From an uncultured Desulfuromonas sp. (GTDB lineage: Bacteria > Desulfobacterota > Desulfuromonadia > Desulfuromonadales > Desulfuromonadaceae): a stretch of 64,000 nt of DNA. The notes below the pieces were generated by a model, which saw only the letters and a program-made list of their open reading frames with translations, did no database searches and had not been told where the DNA came from. Position numbers and translations under genes: made by a program. How positions within the stretch are numbered: position 1 is the first letter of the stretch; every line of letters begins with the position of its first letter. The stretch spans positions 1-64,000 of the forward strand of contig NZ_OY787469.1 of NCBI RefSeq assembly GCF_963678835.1. Direction: 5' to 3'. Below, in pieces: positions 27,919 through 37,567 of this stretch.

Positions 27919-28632
27919 CTAAAACGGGCTTAGCCGAGCCACAGCACTGGTCATAGCAGCTTCAACTTTAAGGATACGCGAGCCCAACACAAGTGGGACC
28001 ATCCCCTGATCCAGCAGCAGGTTAACTTCATAGGGAATAAAGCCACCTTCAGGACCAATCGCCAGCACATACCTGTTTGAGGCTGGCGCTGTGTGCGGCG
28101 CTTCGACATGAGGATGGGCGACAACACCTTGCTTTCCCACCAGTTGCCCAGGCAGGACATCTTCAGCATAGGGTTTAAACAATGGATAACAATCCACCTG
28201 CGGAAGGACCGTATCACAGCACTGTTCCAGCCCTTCAACCAAAAACTCGCGAATTCTCTCCTGGGCAAGCAGCGGGGTCTGCCAAAAGCTCTTTTCTACC
28301 CGCCAGGAGTTAATCAGTGCAATTCGCTTAATCCCTAATGTGGTCGCCGTGATCAGCGTTCGTTTCAAGACTTTTGGCCGTGGCAGCGCCAAGACCAGCT
28401 CGACACAACTGGGCGAAGGAGCGGTCTGGTCACAGCACACCTTCATCACCAGCTTTTGGTCGGTCAATTCAGTAATGGTTCCGGTACCAAGCTGTCCGTT
28501 CAATTGCCCGACCCGCAACCGGTCACCAACAGATGCCCGGTGAACCTGATCGACATGGCGACGACGGCGCCCTGTCAGGCAAACCATATCGGGCTTGAAA
28601 TAATCATTCTCAAACAGCAGAATCAGGTTCAT
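27919..28632 (-). CDS. rsmE: 16S rRNA m3U1498 methyltransferase RsmE
   Basis: 237 residues, normal for RsmE. The N-terminal PUA-like domain has HVDQVHRASVGDRLRVG, and the C-terminal SPOUT domain has the knot motifs VLAIGPEGGF and LGSRILKVEAAMTSAVA. It methylates U1498 of 16S rRNA using SAM. Its start overlaps the stop of the upstream UbiD-family gene by 4 nt, so they are cotranscribed, although no functional link is evident. Confidence 0.94.
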   Translation of the reverse strand: MNLILLFENDYFKPDMVCLTGRRRRHVDQVHRASVGDRLRVGQLNGQLGTGTITELTDQKLVMKVCCDQTAPSPSCVELVLALPRPKVLKRTLITATTLGIKRIALINSWRVEKSFWQTPLLAQERIREFLVEGLEQCCDTVLPQVDCYPLFKPYAEDVLPGQLVGKQGVVAHPHVEAPHTAPASNRYVLAIGPEGGFIPYEVNLLLDQGMVPLVLGSRILKVEAAMTSAVARLSPF

Positions 28633-29969
28633 TGCAGCCCTCTATGCATATCGAGATTCCACCGCTTTAAACGCTGTTCAACCCGACGACGAACGTGGCT
28701 ATCCGGCTCGAGCCTCTGCCGACTGCCGATCTGTGTTGCATCAACAACGAGCGTCTCTTTATGATAATAAACCACTTCTCTCCAAGACACGTTGAAGCAC
28801 TGCCATACAATCTGCTCAGGACAGCTCAAATCGGCGCTCTGATCCACCAGAACTACCATGGATGCACCCTGCATCAATTGATGGTCAAATAGGACGTCTC
28901 GGCCATTCTCGTTGCAATAATCTTTTATCTGAACAATCAGCGCATTGTGATATTCCGCTGTCTCAATCCATTTCACATCCGTCACCCATTCAAAGTCACG
29001 GGTCATCCGCCACTTGACATAGGGAAGCCGCGCACGTGCCAAGCAATAACTCTCAGCCGGAGGAGGACCAACCACGGTCACCGGACAGATCGCATCTTCA
29101 CGCCCCCATATCTGGTCAACCGTCATAACCGGACACAAGACTGGCGTGGTGTAGGTCCCGCAGAAATTTCCATGAGGCCCATCCATTTTTGGATCATCGC
29201 GACCAACAACACCCTCCAGCACCATTTCACAGTGGCTGGGCATCGGCAATCCATGCATAGGACTGGCACAACAAGTGATTGCTTCGCCCTGCACCCAACC
29301 GGCAAAGCCGATGGAGTCGACATCTACGTCAAGCGGCAGCAACGCGCTCAACAGCACGGCAGGGTCAATACCCATAACCACGACCATCGGCATCTCCTGT
29401 CCCGCCTGTTGATAGTCCCGATAAATCTGTTGAGTTCGCGACCCTGGAAGACAATGCACAGTTAATTGCCGTGGCCCCTGGACCTGCAGACGATACACTC
29501 CGCAGTGAATTGTCCCATCCAATGCGCGAACAATGGCAACCGACAACGAAAGGTACGGACCCGCATCACCCGGCCAATAGCGCAACAAGGGCAGATCGTA
29601 GAGCGTCTCGACCTTTTTGAGATCAGAATGCAACTGATCCTGCAACAGATAAGCATAGTCGGATTGTGTGTTGAGCCATGCCGCCAGAGATAACGTGCCA
29701 GGAACAGCATCGGGGATTGCCGCCAACGCCTCGCAAAAACCATCATGTGTCCCAAAAAACACATCATCTGATCCACGTGGAAAAAACAGGTTGGCGACAA
29801 CAGAAAACCGTGAGCAGTCCAAATTCTGTAGGTGAATGGCAGAGGCCAGGGATTGGTGACTGAGCTGTCGGACAATTTCCGCAGCTTCAAGGTGACAATC
29901 GACCTGTTGATCAATGGTGAGCAGTTGATGGCGGCTTTTAAGCCAGGCAAGGTGTTGTCGAAAGTTCAT
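28629..29969 (-). CDS. UbiD-family protein with altered active-site residues
   Basis: 446 residues, UbiD family along its length (CGVYRLQVQGP, ASPMHGLPMPSHCEMVLEG, then DGPHGNFCGTYT). UbiD decarboxylases use prenyl-FMN and an Arg-Glu-Glu triad. The Arg is present (R160), but the usual EGPFGE is DGPHGN, so the two Glu become D263 and N268. The segment after the Arg (LTVHCLPGSRTQQ) lacks the K and H usual in HW.P.K..A.H. By pathway it could be the naphthoate decarboxylase MqnL working with UbiX and MqnP of this window, but the changes make another or reduced activity possible. Its ATG lies 2 nt after the nuo terminator hairpin, with no visible ribosome site. Confidence 0.75.
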   Translation of the reverse strand: MNFRQHLAWLKSRHQLLTIDQQVDCHLEAAEIVRQLSHQSLASAIHLQNLDCSRFSVVANLFFPRGSDDVFFGTHDGFCEALAAIPDAVPGTLSLAAWLNTQSDYAYLLQDQLHSDLKKVETLYDLPLLRYWPGDAGPYLSLSVAIVRALDGTIHCGVYRLQVQGPRQLTVHCLPGSRTQQIYRDYQQAGQEMPMVVVMGIDPAVLLSALLPLDVDVDSIGFAGWVQGEAITCCASPMHGLPMPSHCEMVLEGVVGRDDPKMDGPHGNFCGTYTTPVLCPVMTVDQIWGREDAICPVTVVGPPPAESYCLARARLPYVKWRMTRDFEWVTDVKWIETAEYHNALIVQIKDYCNENGRDVLFDHQLMQGASMVVLVDQSADLSCPEQIVWQCFNVSWREVVYYHKETLVVDATQIGSRQRLEPDSHVRRRVEQRLKRWNLDMHRGLQ

Positions 29970-29971
29970 AA

Positions 29972-30003
29972 AAAAAGCCCCGGTTAAAGAACCGGGGCTT
30001 TTT
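29972..30003 (-). terminator. Intrinsic terminator of the nuo operon
   Basis: A perfect 14-bp stem (29972-29985 with 29990-30003) with a 4-nt loop. On the minus strand it ends in an uninterrupted T-run that reaches the ATG of the UbiD-family gene. It begins 8 bp after the nuoN stop. Confidence 0.92.
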
Positions 30004-30011
30004 GTTCATCA

Positions 30012-31472
30012 TTACAGGATCGCCTGTCGCGCCAACGACATGATACCGCTGGGTACGATTCCCATGTAAAGAACCGCAATGACCGACAGGACAATGCAGA
30101 TGGTCGCCCCGGGCTTAAGCTGAATCCAGGCGAAATCTTCCTCCGGATCCTTGAAGTACATGAATACCATAACCCGCAGGTAGTAGTACAGGGATACTGC
30201 CGAGTTGAGAACACCCAGTACCGCCAGCCAGACATACCCAGCATTCAAGGCACCGGCAAAGATATAGAACTTGCCACTGAAACCGGCAGAAGGAGGGATC
30301 CCCATCAGAGAGAACAGGCAGATGGACAACAAAACCGCCAACAGAGGCCGTTTATAACCGAATCCGGCCACCCCCTGCAGTGTCAGATTTTCCTCACCCT
30401 GCTTGCCAATCAGAACAAGAACGGCAAAAGCGCCGATGTTCATGAAGGTATAGGCCAGCATGTAATAAAGAACACCGGAAATCCCAATTTCGTTAGCCGC
30501 AACCAAACCGACAAGAGCGTAACCAGCATGAGCGATGGACGAGTACGCCAGCATTCGCTTCAGATTGGTCTGATTGAGGGCAATGAAGTTACCGAAAATC
30601 ATGGTCAGAACGGCCAGAACCCACAACAGAGAGGTCCAAGTACCCTGCATACCGATCAGGCTGACCATAAAAATGCGCATAAACGCAGCGAATGCTGCAG
30701 CCTTGGGACCGGCGCTCATGAACGCTGTAATCGGTGTCGGTGCGCCCTGGTAAACATCGGGTGTCCACATATGGAACGGTGCGATAGCGATCTTAAACAG
30801 GAAACCGGTTCCCATCAACAACATACCGGCAACCGCAACAGGGTTGCTCAGTGCCGTCGGGAAAGCTTGGAAATAAGCGGCAATATCAACGAGGTTGGTT
30901 GTGGCGGCCACACCATAAATCAACGCCATTCCATACAACAAGAAGCCGGTGGAAAAGGCACCAAGAAGGAAATACTTCAGACCTGCTTCATTGGATTGAC
31001 GCTGATGACGGAAGAATCCAGCCAGAACATACAGTGAGACCGACAGAACCTCAAGACCGAGGAAAATGGTCATCAAGTCGGTTCCGGAAGCCATCAGCAT
31101 GGCACCAACGGTACTGAACAGAATCAGAGAATAGTATTCTCCAACAGGATAGCCTTCCCGTTTCAGGTAATTGTCCGACATCAGGATCGTCAGAGCTGCC
31201 GAGATCAGAAAGACGACCGTGAAGAAGATCGAAAAGTTATCCAGAACAACGTGTCCGGCAAAACCGGCCTGGGCATTGTTCCAGCTACCAACAGCAACAA
31301 TCCCGGTCGCCAAAAGAGCCACAAGACTCATTCCGGCAACATGTGCCGTGGCGCCGCGCTTGGAGAATGCATTCACAAGCAACATCACCATCGCAAAGCA
31401 TGCCAGAACAATGGACGGCATGAGTGCGGCAAAGTTGATGTTTTGCATGGCTGTTTGCACCAGATTTTCCAT
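30012..31472 (-). CDS. nuoN: NADH-quinone oxidoreductase subunit N
   Basis: 486 residues, about 14 helices. GLEVLSVSLYVLAGF, APFHMWTPDVYQGAPTPITAFMS and LKRMLAYSSIAHAGYALVG are the NuoN forms of the antiporter signatures (Glu, Lys, broken helix). One of the three proton-pumping subunits of the membrane arm of complex I. Last gene of the nuo operon, 55 bp after nuoM, followed by a strong terminator. A paralogue with the same TPDVYQGA signature is at 57333-58751. Confidence 0.95.
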   Translation of the reverse strand: MENLVQTAMQNINFAALMPSIVLACFAMVMLLVNAFSKRGATAHVAGMSLVALLATGIVAVGSWNNAQAGFAGHVVLDNFSIFFTVVFLISAALTILMSDNYLKREGYPVGEYYSLILFSTVGAMLMASGTDLMTIFLGLEVLSVSLYVLAGFFRHQRQSNEAGLKYFLLGAFSTGFLLYGMALIYGVAATTNLVDIAAYFQAFPTALSNPVAVAGMLLMGTGFLFKIAIAPFHMWTPDVYQGAPTPITAFMSAGPKAAAFAAFMRIFMVSLIGMQGTWTSLLWVLAVLTMIFGNFIALNQTNLKRMLAYSSIAHAGYALVGLVAANEIGISGVLYYMLAYTFMNIGAFAVLVLIGKQGEENLTLQGVAGFGYKRPLLAVLLSICLFSLMGIPPSAGFSGKFYIFAGALNAGYVWLAVLGVLNSAVSLYYYLRVMVFMYFKDPEEDFAWIQLKPGATICIVLSVIAVLYMGIVPSGIMSLARQAIL

Positions 31473-31527
31473 GAAGATGCTCCTTTAGAAGCGGTTTAAC
31501 GCAAGTTACTTAAATTCAGCTCAACGC

Positions 31528-33114
31528 TTAATGACCGTGTCCATGATGCGCGGCAGGAGCCTCAACGGACTCGTGAACCGCAGCTGGTACAGCCGACGGC
31601 ATCGGGATCGGTTGTTTCCCGGACACTTGTTCGATCATTTGATCAATCGCCGGAGTCATTTTTTCCAAGAACGTGTTGGGATAGACACCGATCCAGAAGA
31701 CAAACACCAGCAGTGGCAGGATCACACACAGCTCACGCAGGTTGAGATCTTTGAGAACCTGATTTTTGGGGTTATCCAGTTTCCCGAACATAACACGCTG
31801 AAACATCCACAGCATGTAAACCGCTGCGAGAATAACACCGGAAGTCGCCACAACAGCAAACCAGCGCAGTTCACTCTGAAAAGCACCGAGCAGGATCATA
31901 AACTCACCGACAAAACCATTTGTAGCTGGCAGGCCAATGGAAGAGAGCGTCACAATCATAAAGATCGTGGCAAACACCGGCATCTGCTTGGAGAGACCAC
32001 CAAATTCACTGATCAAACGGGTATGGCGACGCTCGTAGATAAAGCCGACAATAAGGAACAGCGCACCGGTTGAAATACCATGGTTAATCATCTGCAGTAC
32101 AGCACCACTGACACCGACGGTGTTCAGAGCAAAGATACCGAGCATGACAAAACCAAGGTGAGACACTGAGGAGTAGGCAACCAGTTTTTTGACATCCTTC
32201 TGCATCATGGCGACCAAGGCACCGTAAACGATACCAATCACTGCCAGAGCTGTCATATAAGGCAAAAAGGTGTGAGTTGCTTCTGGAAACAACGGCATGG
32301 CGAAACGCACATAACCATAGGTCCCCATCTTCAACATGACAGCGGCAAGAATAACCGAGCCGGCCGTCGGCGCTTCAGTATGGGCATCAGGCAACCAGGT
32401 ATGAACCGGAAACATAGGAACCTTAATGGCGAAACTGAACGCAAATGCCAGGAACAACCATTTTTGCAGTGCCGGATCAAGAGACAGGTTATAAAAGTCA
32501 GCAATGCTGAAACCGGAGATGTCCATACCGGAGTTCACAGCGGCGTAGTAGATAAAAAGAATTGCTACCAGCATCAGCAGTGAACCGACTGCCGTATAGA
32601 TAAAGAATTTGACTGCTGCGTAGATGCGGTTAGCACCACCCCAGATCCCGATCATGAAATACATCGGTATCAGCATCAGTTCCCAGAAGATATAGAACAG
32701 GAACAGATCAAGAGCGATGAACGCGCCAAGCATGGCTGTTTCAAGCAGCAACATCAGAGCCATATAACCCTTGACGTTTTTCGTCACAGCCTGCCAGGTT
32801 GACAGAACGGCAATCGGCATGATGAATGTCGTCAACATGACCAGCCACAGACTGATACCATCAATCCCGACACTGTAATTCATCTGAAAATAGTTCGTGA
32901 CACTGATCCATTCAGCGAACTCAGTATAGTGCATGCCACCCGACGTTTTAAAGACAGGGTCAAGGGCCAGGGGCAAGCTGATCACAAACGTGATCAAAGT
33001 AAAAACCAGTGTCGCACCTTTAAGCAATCCACCATTATTCTTGGGCAGCATCAGGACGATGAACATACCCAGAAGGGGGAAGAATGTCATCAGGCTGAGA
33101 AGATGTTCTGACAT
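31528..33114 (-). CDS. nuoM: NADH-quinone oxidoreductase subunit M
   Basis: 528 residues from the ATG at 33114, which has AAGGAG 9 nt upstream; the longer frame to 33288 lies in nuoL. About 14 helices. The signatures are IFWELMLIPMYFMIGIWGG, FPVHTWLPDAHTEAPTAGSVILA and VKKLVAYSSVSHLGFV. Proton-pumping membrane subunit. The C-terminus is unusual: Pro/Ala-rich and ending HHGHGH, which could bind metal. Confidence 0.95.
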   Translation of the reverse strand: MSEHLLSLMTFFPLLGMFIVLMLPKNNGGLLKGATLVFTLITFVISLPLALDPVFKTSGGMHYTEFAEWISVTNYFQMNYSVGIDGISLWLVMLTTFIMPIAVLSTWQAVTKNVKGYMALMLLLETAMLGAFIALDLFLFYIFWELMLIPMYFMIGIWGGANRIYAAVKFFIYTAVGSLLMLVAILFIYYAAVNSGMDISGFSIADFYNLSLDPALQKWLFLAFAFSFAIKVPMFPVHTWLPDAHTEAPTAGSVILAAVMLKMGTYGYVRFAMPLFPEATHTFLPYMTALAVIGIVYGALVAMMQKDVKKLVAYSSVSHLGFVMLGIFALNTVGVSGAVLQMINHGISTGALFLIVGFIYERRHTRLISEFGGLSKQMPVFATIFMIVTLSSIGLPATNGFVGEFMILLGAFQSELRWFAVVATSGVILAAVYMLWMFQRVMFGKLDNPKNQVLKDLNLRELCVILPLLVFVFWIGVYPNTFLEKMTPAIDQMIEQVSGKQPIPMPSAVPAAVHESVEAPAAHHGHGH

Positions 33115-33157
33115 TAGAAGTTGCTCCTTGTATATGAGATTCCAGTCACAGCCGTCA

Positions 33158-35137
33158 TTAGTTGAAAACGTAGATGGCGAGGATAACCACAACACCCAGC
33201 ACCATGGACATGGCGTAGTTGTGTGTGAATCCTGTTTGCGTATGTCGTAAGACGCGACCGGTGCCGCGCACCACCAGGGCAACGCCATTCACCAGACCAT
33301 CTACCAGGCGGACATCGAAAACCTGCCACAACAGAGTGCCAAGACGTTTGGTCGGGTTGACAATCAGGGCATCATAAAACTCATCGATATACCATTTATT
33401 GAAGATCGCCTTATGCAGTTTCGGCACCTTGGCAACAATTTGGGCTGGCATCTGCGGATTCTTACAGTACATAAACCAAGCCAGACCGATACCAAAGACG
33501 GCAATACCGACCGAAATCCCCATAAAGGTAAACTCGGTTGCAGCGGTGCCATGTGCCTCAATATGGTGCATGTGTTGGGTATGCTCAAAAATCGGCGCCA
33601 GGAAATGCTCAATCTTATTCGGGAAATGGCCGAACAGATTGCCGAGGACATGCGGCACACCAAGGAAACCACCCAAAGTTGCCAGGGCAGCCAGAATCAT
33701 CAGCGGCAGAGTAATCACCAATGGAGATTCGGGGATATGATCCTTGGCACGGGCATCGGTTTTCTGCTCACCGAAGAAGGTCATGAACACCAGACGGAAC
33801 ATGTAGAAAGCCGTCAGTGCAGCGGCAAGTGCACCCACCAGCCACAGAACCCAGTGGCCACGGGTAGAGGCCAGTGCCCACCAAAGAATTTCGTCTTTGG
33901 AGAAGAAGCCGGAGAAAAACGGAATGCCCGAAATCGCCAGAGTCGACAGCAAGAAGGTGATAAAGGTAATGGGCATTTTCTTGCGCAGCCCGCCCATGTT
34001 ACGCATATCCTGCGGATCATCATGTAAGTGCGCATGATGATAGGCATGGTGCATACCGTGAATAACCGAGCCGGAACCGAGGAACAGGCAGGCCTTGAAG
34101 AATGCATGAGTCAGCAGATGAAAGATCCCTGCGGTAAATGCGCCAACGCCCATGGCCAGAAACATGTAGCCCAACTGGGAAACCGTTGAATACGCCAGAA
34201 CACGCTTGATATCGTTTTGTGCCAGACCGATGGTTGCCGCAAACAGAGCCGTTGCACCACCGACAATGGCGATCACCATCATGGTATCCGGAGCCATGGC
34301 GAACAGACCGTTCATCCGGCCGATCATGTAGACACCGGCGGTGACCATGGTGGCAGCATGGATCAATGCGGAAACAGGAGTCGGACCCTCCATGGCATCA
34401 GGCAGCCAGGTGTACAATGGAATCTGAGCGGACTTACCCGTCGCGCCGAGGAAGAAACACAAGGTAACGATGGTAACGATGACCCCGCCATTTTCCAGAA
34501 GATGGGCATTGGCTGAGATTTCCGTAAAACGGATCGTCCAGACACCTTGTTGACCGAGAGACCAGAACAGGGTGAACAGACCGAGCAGAAAGCCGAAGTC
34601 ACCGACGCGGTTAACAACAAAGGCTTTTTTACCGGCATCGCTGGCACTCTTCTTTTCAAAGTAGTAACCGATCAGCAGGTAAGAACACAAACCAACACCT
34701 TCCCAACCGACAAACATAACCAGAGCGTTGTTGCCCATAACCAGCATCAACATGGCAAAGGTAAACAGGTTGAGATAGGCGAAGAACCGATAGTAGCCCT
34801 CTTCACCGTGCATGTAGCCGATGGAATACAAGTGAATCAGGGTCGACAAACCGGTGACATTCATCATCATCAGTCCGGAAAGTGGATCCAAGAGGAAACC
34901 CCAGTCGACCTGAAGAGGAGCAACCGTCATCCAGCTCGCAACAATCACTTCGTGCGTCTTTTGACTGTCACCAAGCAATTGCAGGAAATATTTGCAGGAC
35001 ACGATAAAGGACGAGAAGATCGCCAGGGTGGCAATGGCCCCGATCACCTTTTCATTTTTAATCTTTTTGCCCAGCAGACCGTTGATCAGGAACCCAAGAA
35101 AGGGCAGCAACGGAATAAGCCATAATTTGTCGTACAT
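33158..35137 (-). CDS. nuoL: NADH-quinone oxidoreductase subunit L
   Basis: 659 residues with 15-16 helices, including the long lateral helix and final anchoring helix of NuoL. MFVGWEGVGLCSYLLIGYYF, IPLYTWLPDAMEGPTPVSALIHAATMVTAGVY and IKRVLAYSTVSQLGYM carry the channel residues. A His-rich loop (HGMHHAYHHAHLHDD) lies near residue 360. Distal proton-pumping subunit. GAGGAG precedes the ATG. Between nuoK and nuoM. Confidence 0.96.
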   Translation of the reverse strand: MYDKLWLIPLLPFLGFLINGLLGKKIKNEKVIGAIATLAIFSSFIVSCKYFLQLLGDSQKTHEVIVASWMTVAPLQVDWGFLLDPLSGLMMMNVTGLSTLIHLYSIGYMHGEEGYYRFFAYLNLFTFAMLMLVMGNNALVMFVGWEGVGLCSYLLIGYYFEKKSASDAGKKAFVVNRVGDFGFLLGLFTLFWSLGQQGVWTIRFTEISANAHLLENGGVIVTIVTLCFFLGATGKSAQIPLYTWLPDAMEGPTPVSALIHAATMVTAGVYMIGRMNGLFAMAPDTMMVIAIVGGATALFAATIGLAQNDIKRVLAYSTVSQLGYMFLAMGVGAFTAGIFHLLTHAFFKACLFLGSGSVIHGMHHAYHHAHLHDDPQDMRNMGGLRKKMPITFITFLLSTLAISGIPFFSGFFSKDEILWWALASTRGHWVLWLVGALAAALTAFYMFRLVFMTFFGEQKTDARAKDHIPESPLVITLPLMILAALATLGGFLGVPHVLGNLFGHFPNKIEHFLAPIFEHTQHMHHIEAHGTAATEFTFMGISVGIAVFGIGLAWFMYCKNPQMPAQIVAKVPKLHKAIFNKWYIDEFYDALIVNPTKRLGTLLWQVFDVRLVDGLVNGVALVVRGTGRVLRHTQTGFTHNYAMSMVLGVVVILAIYVFN

Positions 35138-35183
35138 CTATATCTCCTCTAGGCGGACTGAACCAGAGACAGCCCTGAAGAAG

Positions 35184-35486
35184 TTACCATTTCAACAGGC
35201 TGAAATCCTCAACGTCAATGGACTCTCTGTTACGGAAAAAGGCGATCATCAGTGCCAGACCGACAGCGGCTTCCGCTGCGGCAACTGTCATAATGAAAAA
35301 CACGAAGATCTGACCATCCATATTACCGAGATGACTTGACAGGGCGATGAACGTCAAGTTGACCGCATTCAGCATCAACTCGACGCACATAAAAACTACG
35401 ATGGCATTTTTACGGGTCAAGACACCAATCGTTCCCATCGAGAACAAAATAGCGCTCAAAACCATATAATGAGTAATTGTGATCAT
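35184..35486 (-). CDS. nuoK: NADH-quinone oxidoreductase subunit K
   Basis: 100 residues, three helices. [18 protein letters not shown] carries the conserved membrane Glu, and [16 protein letters not shown] the second one. It links the quinone-side channel to the antiporter subunits. It lies 18 bp after nuoJ and 46 bp before nuoL. Confidence 0.96.
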   Translation of the reverse strand: MITITHYMVLSAILFSMGTIGVLTRKNAIVVFMCVELMLNAVNLTFIALSSHLGNMDGQIFVFFIMTVAAAEAAVGLALMIAFFRNRESIDVEDFSLLKW

Positions 35487-35504
35487 ATTGAATCTCCCGT
35501 CCCT

Positions 35505-36017
35505 TTATACTTCCCGTTTGGCTAGAACAACAGCACCGACGATCGCCACCAGCAACAAAATGGATGCAATTTCGAACGGCAGCAGGAAGTCCGTGAACAT
35601 CGCCTTGCCAATCAATTCGACATGACCAACACTCTGAACGACATCACCGTTGATCGGACCAACAGGGCCGCTCACGCCACCGTTTTTCAGGATGACAACG
35701 ACCTGCACCAGCATCACGATTGCGAAGATAAACGCTCCGGTCACTGCATGGCGATAACGGGCGATCACTTCCGAGCCCTGATTGAGCAACATCATGACGA
35801 AAATAATCAACACCATGATAGCGCCGGCATAAACCATGATCTGCACTGCGGCCATAAAAGGTGCATGAAGCATGACATAGAAGATCGCCAGGCAGAAAAA
35901 CGTCATAACGAGAGAGATGGCACTATTGATCGGGTTCTTGCATGAGATCACGCAAAACCCGGAAACAACGGCGACAAACGCGACAAGATAAAAGAAGAAC
36001 AACTGCAGTAATTCCAT
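35505..36017 (-). CDS. nuoJ: NADH-quinone oxidoreductase subunit J
   Basis: 170 residues, five helices. NPINSAISLVMTFFCLAIFYVML and VQIMVYAGAIMVLIIFVMMLL with the conserved Tyr/Gly pi-bulge helix are typical of NuoJ. Membrane subunit near the quinone site. It stands between nuoI and nuoK with short spacers. Confidence 0.96.
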   Translation of the reverse strand: MELLQLFFFYLVAFVAVVSGFCVISCKNPINSAISLVMTFFCLAIFYVMLHAPFMAAVQIMVYAGAIMVLIIFVMMLLNQGSEVIARYRHAVTGAFIFAIVMLVQVVVILKNGGVSGPVGPINGDVVQSVGHVELIGKAMFTDFLLPFEIASILLLVAIVGAVVLAKREV

Positions 36018-36037
36018 GAGGGTGGCTCCTATACCGA

Positions 36038-36433
36038 TTATTTGAGCAAACGCTCCTTGGTGAAGCAGAAGTCTTCACGCTTATAATTGGCCAATTCGTA
36101 TTCGCCGGTCATCTCGATGGCTTCAACAGGACACGCCTCGACGCAGTATCCACAGAAGATACAGCGCAGCATATCAATCTGATAGACCGTAGGATATTTG
36201 ACGCCGTTCTCATCCTCTGCAGCCTCCACCGTAATGCATTTTGCCGGGCAGACGGTCGGGCACAGATAGCAGGCCACACATTTTTCCCGATTATGATCGG
36301 GAACCAGACGGTGCAGACCACGAAAACGATCAGACGGTTCGAGCTTGACTTTCGGATAGTCAACCGTTGTTGAATTACCCGGAAGCAGATGCTTTGCCGT
36401 TATACTTAAGCCCTGGATAAACTCTTTAATCAT
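36038..36433 (-). CDS. nuoI: NADH-quinone oxidoreductase subunit I
   Basis: 131 residues. Two [4Fe-4S] motifs are visible: CVACYLCPTVCPAKC and CIFCGYCVEACPVEA (clusters N6a and N6b). It passes electrons to NuoB on the peripheral arm. In this operon it is one of the few electron-transfer subunits, since nuoE, nuoF and nuoG are absent. It lies 30 bp after nuoH. Confidence 0.96.
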   Translation of the reverse strand: MIKEFIQGLSITAKHLLPGNSTTVDYPKVKLEPSDRFRGLHRLVPDHNREKCVACYLCPTVCPAKCITVEAAEDENGVKYPTVYQIDMLRCIFCGYCVEACPVEAIEMTGEYELANYKREDFCFTKERLLK

Positions 36434-36463
36434 GGGTCAATCCTCTATACATTGGGTACTGCG

Positions 36464-37477
36464 TTAAAAAACAACAACGGCACCGGTAATCACAATATTC
36501 AACAATGCCAACGGCAGGAACACTTTCCAGCCCATGAACATCAACTGGTCGTAACGAACACGCGGGAAGGTGGCACGAATCCAGATAAACAGGAACATGA
36601 AACAGAACACCTTCAGCAGCAGGTTGATGGGGCCGGGAAAAGGTCCTGCGGGCCCACCAAGAAACAGCGTGGCCGTAATCGCGGAAACCACGATCATGTT
36701 GGCATATTCCGCCATGAAGAACAGTGCATACTTCATGGAGGAGTACTCAGTACAAAAACCGGAAACCAGCTCTGTTTCCGCCTCAGGAAGGTCAAACGGT
36801 GTCCGGTTGATTTCCGCCAGTGACGTGATAACAAACAGACAGAACGCCAACGGTTGTGAGAAAATATACCAGTCGAAAATAGATCCTGACTGAGCCTCAA
36901 CAATGCCGCTCAAGCTCAATGTTTCGGAAAGCATGAACACGGAAATAATTGCCAGACCGGCAGCCAGTTCATACGAAACCATCTGAGCGGCGGAACGAAC
37001 ACCACCGAGCAGCGAGTACTTGTTGTTGGACGCCCAACCCGCCAGAACGATGCCGTAGACACCCAGCCCGGCCATGGCCAGAACGTAGAGAATACCAATA
37101 TTCAAATCGGTAATCTGCAACGGCACCAGATAGCCCCCAACGGTGATGGTGCCACCAAAGGGCACAACCGCGACGGTAATAAAGGCCGGAACCAGGATCA
37201 TCATCGGCGCCAGAACAAAAGCCAGCTTGCTCGACTGTGCCGGAATGATGTCTTCTTTGAAAAACAGCTTCAAACCATCAGCGATCGGCTGCAACAATCC
37301 GAGGGGTCCGGTCATGGTCGGTCCAAGACGGGTCTGCATGCGACCAATAATCTTACGTTCGGCGTAAGTCGCATAAGCAACAATCAGAACCACCACGATA
37401 AACACGGCCAGAATTTTGGCAATCATCACGCCGATAAACAGCAGTGGATCGTTCGAGAGGCTAAGCAGTTCAGACAT
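36464..37477 (-). CDS. nuoH: NADH-quinone oxidoreductase subunit H
   Basis: 337 residues with eight helices. YAERKIIGRMQTRLGPTMTGP, EDIIPAQSSKLAF and SLAEINRTPFDLPEAETELVSGF (acidic loop of the quinone tunnel) are diagnostic. It forms the quinone entrance and first proton half-channel. It follows nuoD by 90 bp; in a 14-subunit operon nuoE, nuoF and nuoG would lie here, but the gap is far too small. Confidence 0.97.
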   Translation of the reverse strand: MSELLSLSNDPLLFIGVMIAKILAVFIVVVLIVAYATYAERKIIGRMQTRLGPTMTGPLGLLQPIADGLKLFFKEDIIPAQSSKLAFVLAPMMILVPAFITVAVVPFGGTITVGGYLVPLQITDLNIGILYVLAMAGLGVYGIVLAGWASNNKYSLLGGVRSAAQMVSYELAAGLAIISVFMLSETLSLSGIVEAQSGSIFDWYIFSQPLAFCLFVITSLAEINRTPFDLPEAETELVSGFCTEYSSMKYALFFMAEYANMIVVSAITATLFLGGPAGPFPGPINLLLKVFCFMFLFIWIRATFPRVRYDQLMFMGWKVFLPLALLNIVITGAVVVF

Positions 37478-37567
37478 GATTTTCCTCTTTCCTTCCTCTA
37501 AAGACCCGTCGTTACATCCGACAGGCCACTTAACGATGGATCAAAGTCCATCCGCAGGTGACTCAAA

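Noticed and set aside
27747..27956. 69-codon + strand ORF over the paired hairpins
   Set aside because: Composed largely of inverted-repeat sequence and overlaps the rsmE end; no ribosome site.
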